DNA from: Microthrixaceae bacterium
GTDB lineage: Bacteria; Actinomycetota; Acidimicrobiia; Acidimicrobiales; Acidimicrobilacustridaceae
Reading direction: 5' to 3'
Length of the DNA stretch: 6,226 nt
Assembly (NCBI GenBank): GCA_023264915.1
Contig: JAHFUU010000169.1
Span: 1 to 6,226, forward strand
Shown: piece after piece, positions 5,730-6,226 of the stretch
Layout of the letters: each line of letters begins with the position of its first letter
Numbering within the stretch: position 1 is the first letter of the stretch
Notes under the pieces: generated by a model
What the model saw: only the letters and a program-made list of their open reading frames with translations
Told to the model about the DNA's origin: nothing
Database searches by the model: none
Translations under genes and position numbers: made by a program

Positions 5730-5760
5730 ATCGCGCCCCGGTGAGGCCAGCGATGCGTGC
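5724..5760. terminator. Second perfect hairpin sharing an arm with the first
   Basis: GCACGCATCGC (5724-5734) pairs with GCGATGCGTGC (5750-5760), 11 bp around a 15-base loop. Bases 5724-5729 belong to both this hairpin and the previous one, so the two cannot form fully in one molecule. For minus-strand transcripts this one is made first; for plus-strand transcripts the other is made first. Each could therefore serve as the terminator of one of the convergent genes. Confidence 0.55.
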
Positions 5761-5769
5761 GTGCGTGCG
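5754..5769. repeat. Four-copy TGCG microsatellite
   Basis: Four uninterrupted TGCG units overlap the right arm of the second hairpin, outside any gene. It is a small slippage-prone tract with no evident function. Confidence 0.8.
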
Positions 5770-5778
5770 GCTCGCCGT

Positions 5779-6226
5779 CTAGGAACCAGGCTCGCCGGCC
5801 AGCTGTTCGTCCAGCCAACCGGTGATCGCCTCGAGCACCTCGTCCCGTTCGGGCTCGTTGAGGCACTCGTGGCGCAACCCGTCATGAACCATCCGAGTGG
5901 TGTTGGGATTGGCCTCGAAGGGCTCGCTCGCCGAGAGCCTGACCAGCTTGTCGTCACTGCCGTGCAGCACATAGGTGGGCACGCGCACCCTGTGAAGCGA
6001 GCCGGTGGTCGCCTCCATGGTCTTGAAGATCTCGTTTCCCATGCGAACCGTCGTCGTCTTGACCCTCAACGGGTCATCCCTGTAGCGCTCGCCGACCTCG
6101 GGGTCTCGTGACAGCAGCCCACCGTCGAAGTCGCTCTTGAGGGCGACCTTGGGCAGGACCGAGGACAGGAGCGATGCGGCGGTCCTCTGCCAGCCGGGCA
6201 CCTGTGCCGAAAGAGCCGGAGCGCTC
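5779..6226 (-). CDS. Alpha/beta hydrolase, monoacylglycerol lipase type (C-terminal part; N-terminus outside window)
   Basis: The reading frame runs open to the window edge, so the true start lies beyond it; the GTG at 6201 is internal. About 149 C-terminal residues are visible. SAPALSAQVPGWQR at the edge matches the segment after the nucleophile strand in Hydrolase_4/lysophospholipase-like enzymes. VPTYVLHGSDDKLV contains the acidic residue of the triad (the second Asp of GSDD, by comparison with HGxxD). HDGLRHECLNEPERDEVLEAITGWLDEQL contains the catalytic His in the GLRHE motif, codon 5869-5871. The nucleophile elbow (GxSxG) is not in the window. The family hydrolyses monoacylglycerols or related esters, usually in the cytoplasm. 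The gene is convergent with the lipoprotein gene, 110 bases apart, with hairpins between. No functional link to the other genes is evident. Confidence 0.85.
   Translation of the reverse strand, partial: SAPALSAQVPGWQRTAASLLSSVLPKVALKSDFDGGLLSRDPEVGERYRDDPLRVKTTTVRMGNEIFKTMEATTGSLHRVRVPTYVLHGSDDKLVRLSASEPFEANPNTTRMVHDGLRHECLNEPERDEVLEAITGWLDEQLAGEPGS

Noticed and set aside
5306..5972. Minus-strand frames (5306-5866 and 5451-5972) over the lipoprotein end
   Set aside because: Antisense or out of frame to the lipoprotein and hydrolase genes, biased Arg-rich composition, and they read through the hairpin region.
1..6226. CRISPR array, tRNA or rRNA gene, insertion sequence
   Set aside because: No spaced repeat series, no cloverleaf-like segment, no transposase motifs or terminal inverted repeats were seen on either strand.

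Overview
The window is high-GC, bacterial and gene-dense. It has GTG starts, strong GGAGG-type ribosome binding sites, a SARP/BTAD-type DNA-binding domain and a lipoprotein with a Thr/Pro-rich linker. Together these point to an actinobacterium. A member of the Acidimicrobiia or a related deep lineage is plausible, but this is inference and no marker gene is present.

Left part (1-1120, + strand): a tightly packed gene set. A GNAT-family N-acyltransferase (54-746) overlaps a stand-alone acyl carrier protein with a clear LGSLDLL phosphopantetheine site (730-990). That in turn overlaps a 45-codon ORF of unknown identity (983-1120). The overlaps suggest translational coupling. The upstream end of the set lies outside the window. 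An ACP next to a GNAT suggests acyl transfer from a carrier protein in a small biosynthetic pathway.

Middle (1117-3513, - strand): a roughly 800-residue regulator convergent to the left set. Its order is TM1, an extracytoplasmic helical region, TM2, a GAF domain, a disordered linker of about 145 residues, an OmpR/SARP-type winged helix and a shortened BTAD. It looks like a membrane-anchored one-component transcription factor with the input layout of a histidine kinase and the output domain of a SARP. This is the most unusual protein in the window.

Intergenic region (3514-3925): about 410 bp between the divergent regulator and lipoprotein genes. It holds an 8-bp-arm inverted repeat, a weak -10-like element and, in the probable leader of the lipoprotein gene, a possible three-way-junction RNA fold.

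Right part (3926-6226): a 580-residue secreted lipoprotein with a right-handed parallel beta-helix (pectate-lyase-like) fold on the + strand. Two perfect hairpins sharing one arm follow, between convergent genes. Last is the C-terminal portion of an alpha/beta hydrolase of the monoacylglycerol lipase type on the - strand, cut by the window edge.

The genes do not form one recognised system. The best-supported functional link is the divergent regulator/lipoprotein pair, in which an envelope sensor might control an exported surface protein. That link is an inference from arrangement only. Three short perfect in-frame tandem duplications (at 1126, 1771 and 3944) mark recent slippage inside coding sequence.
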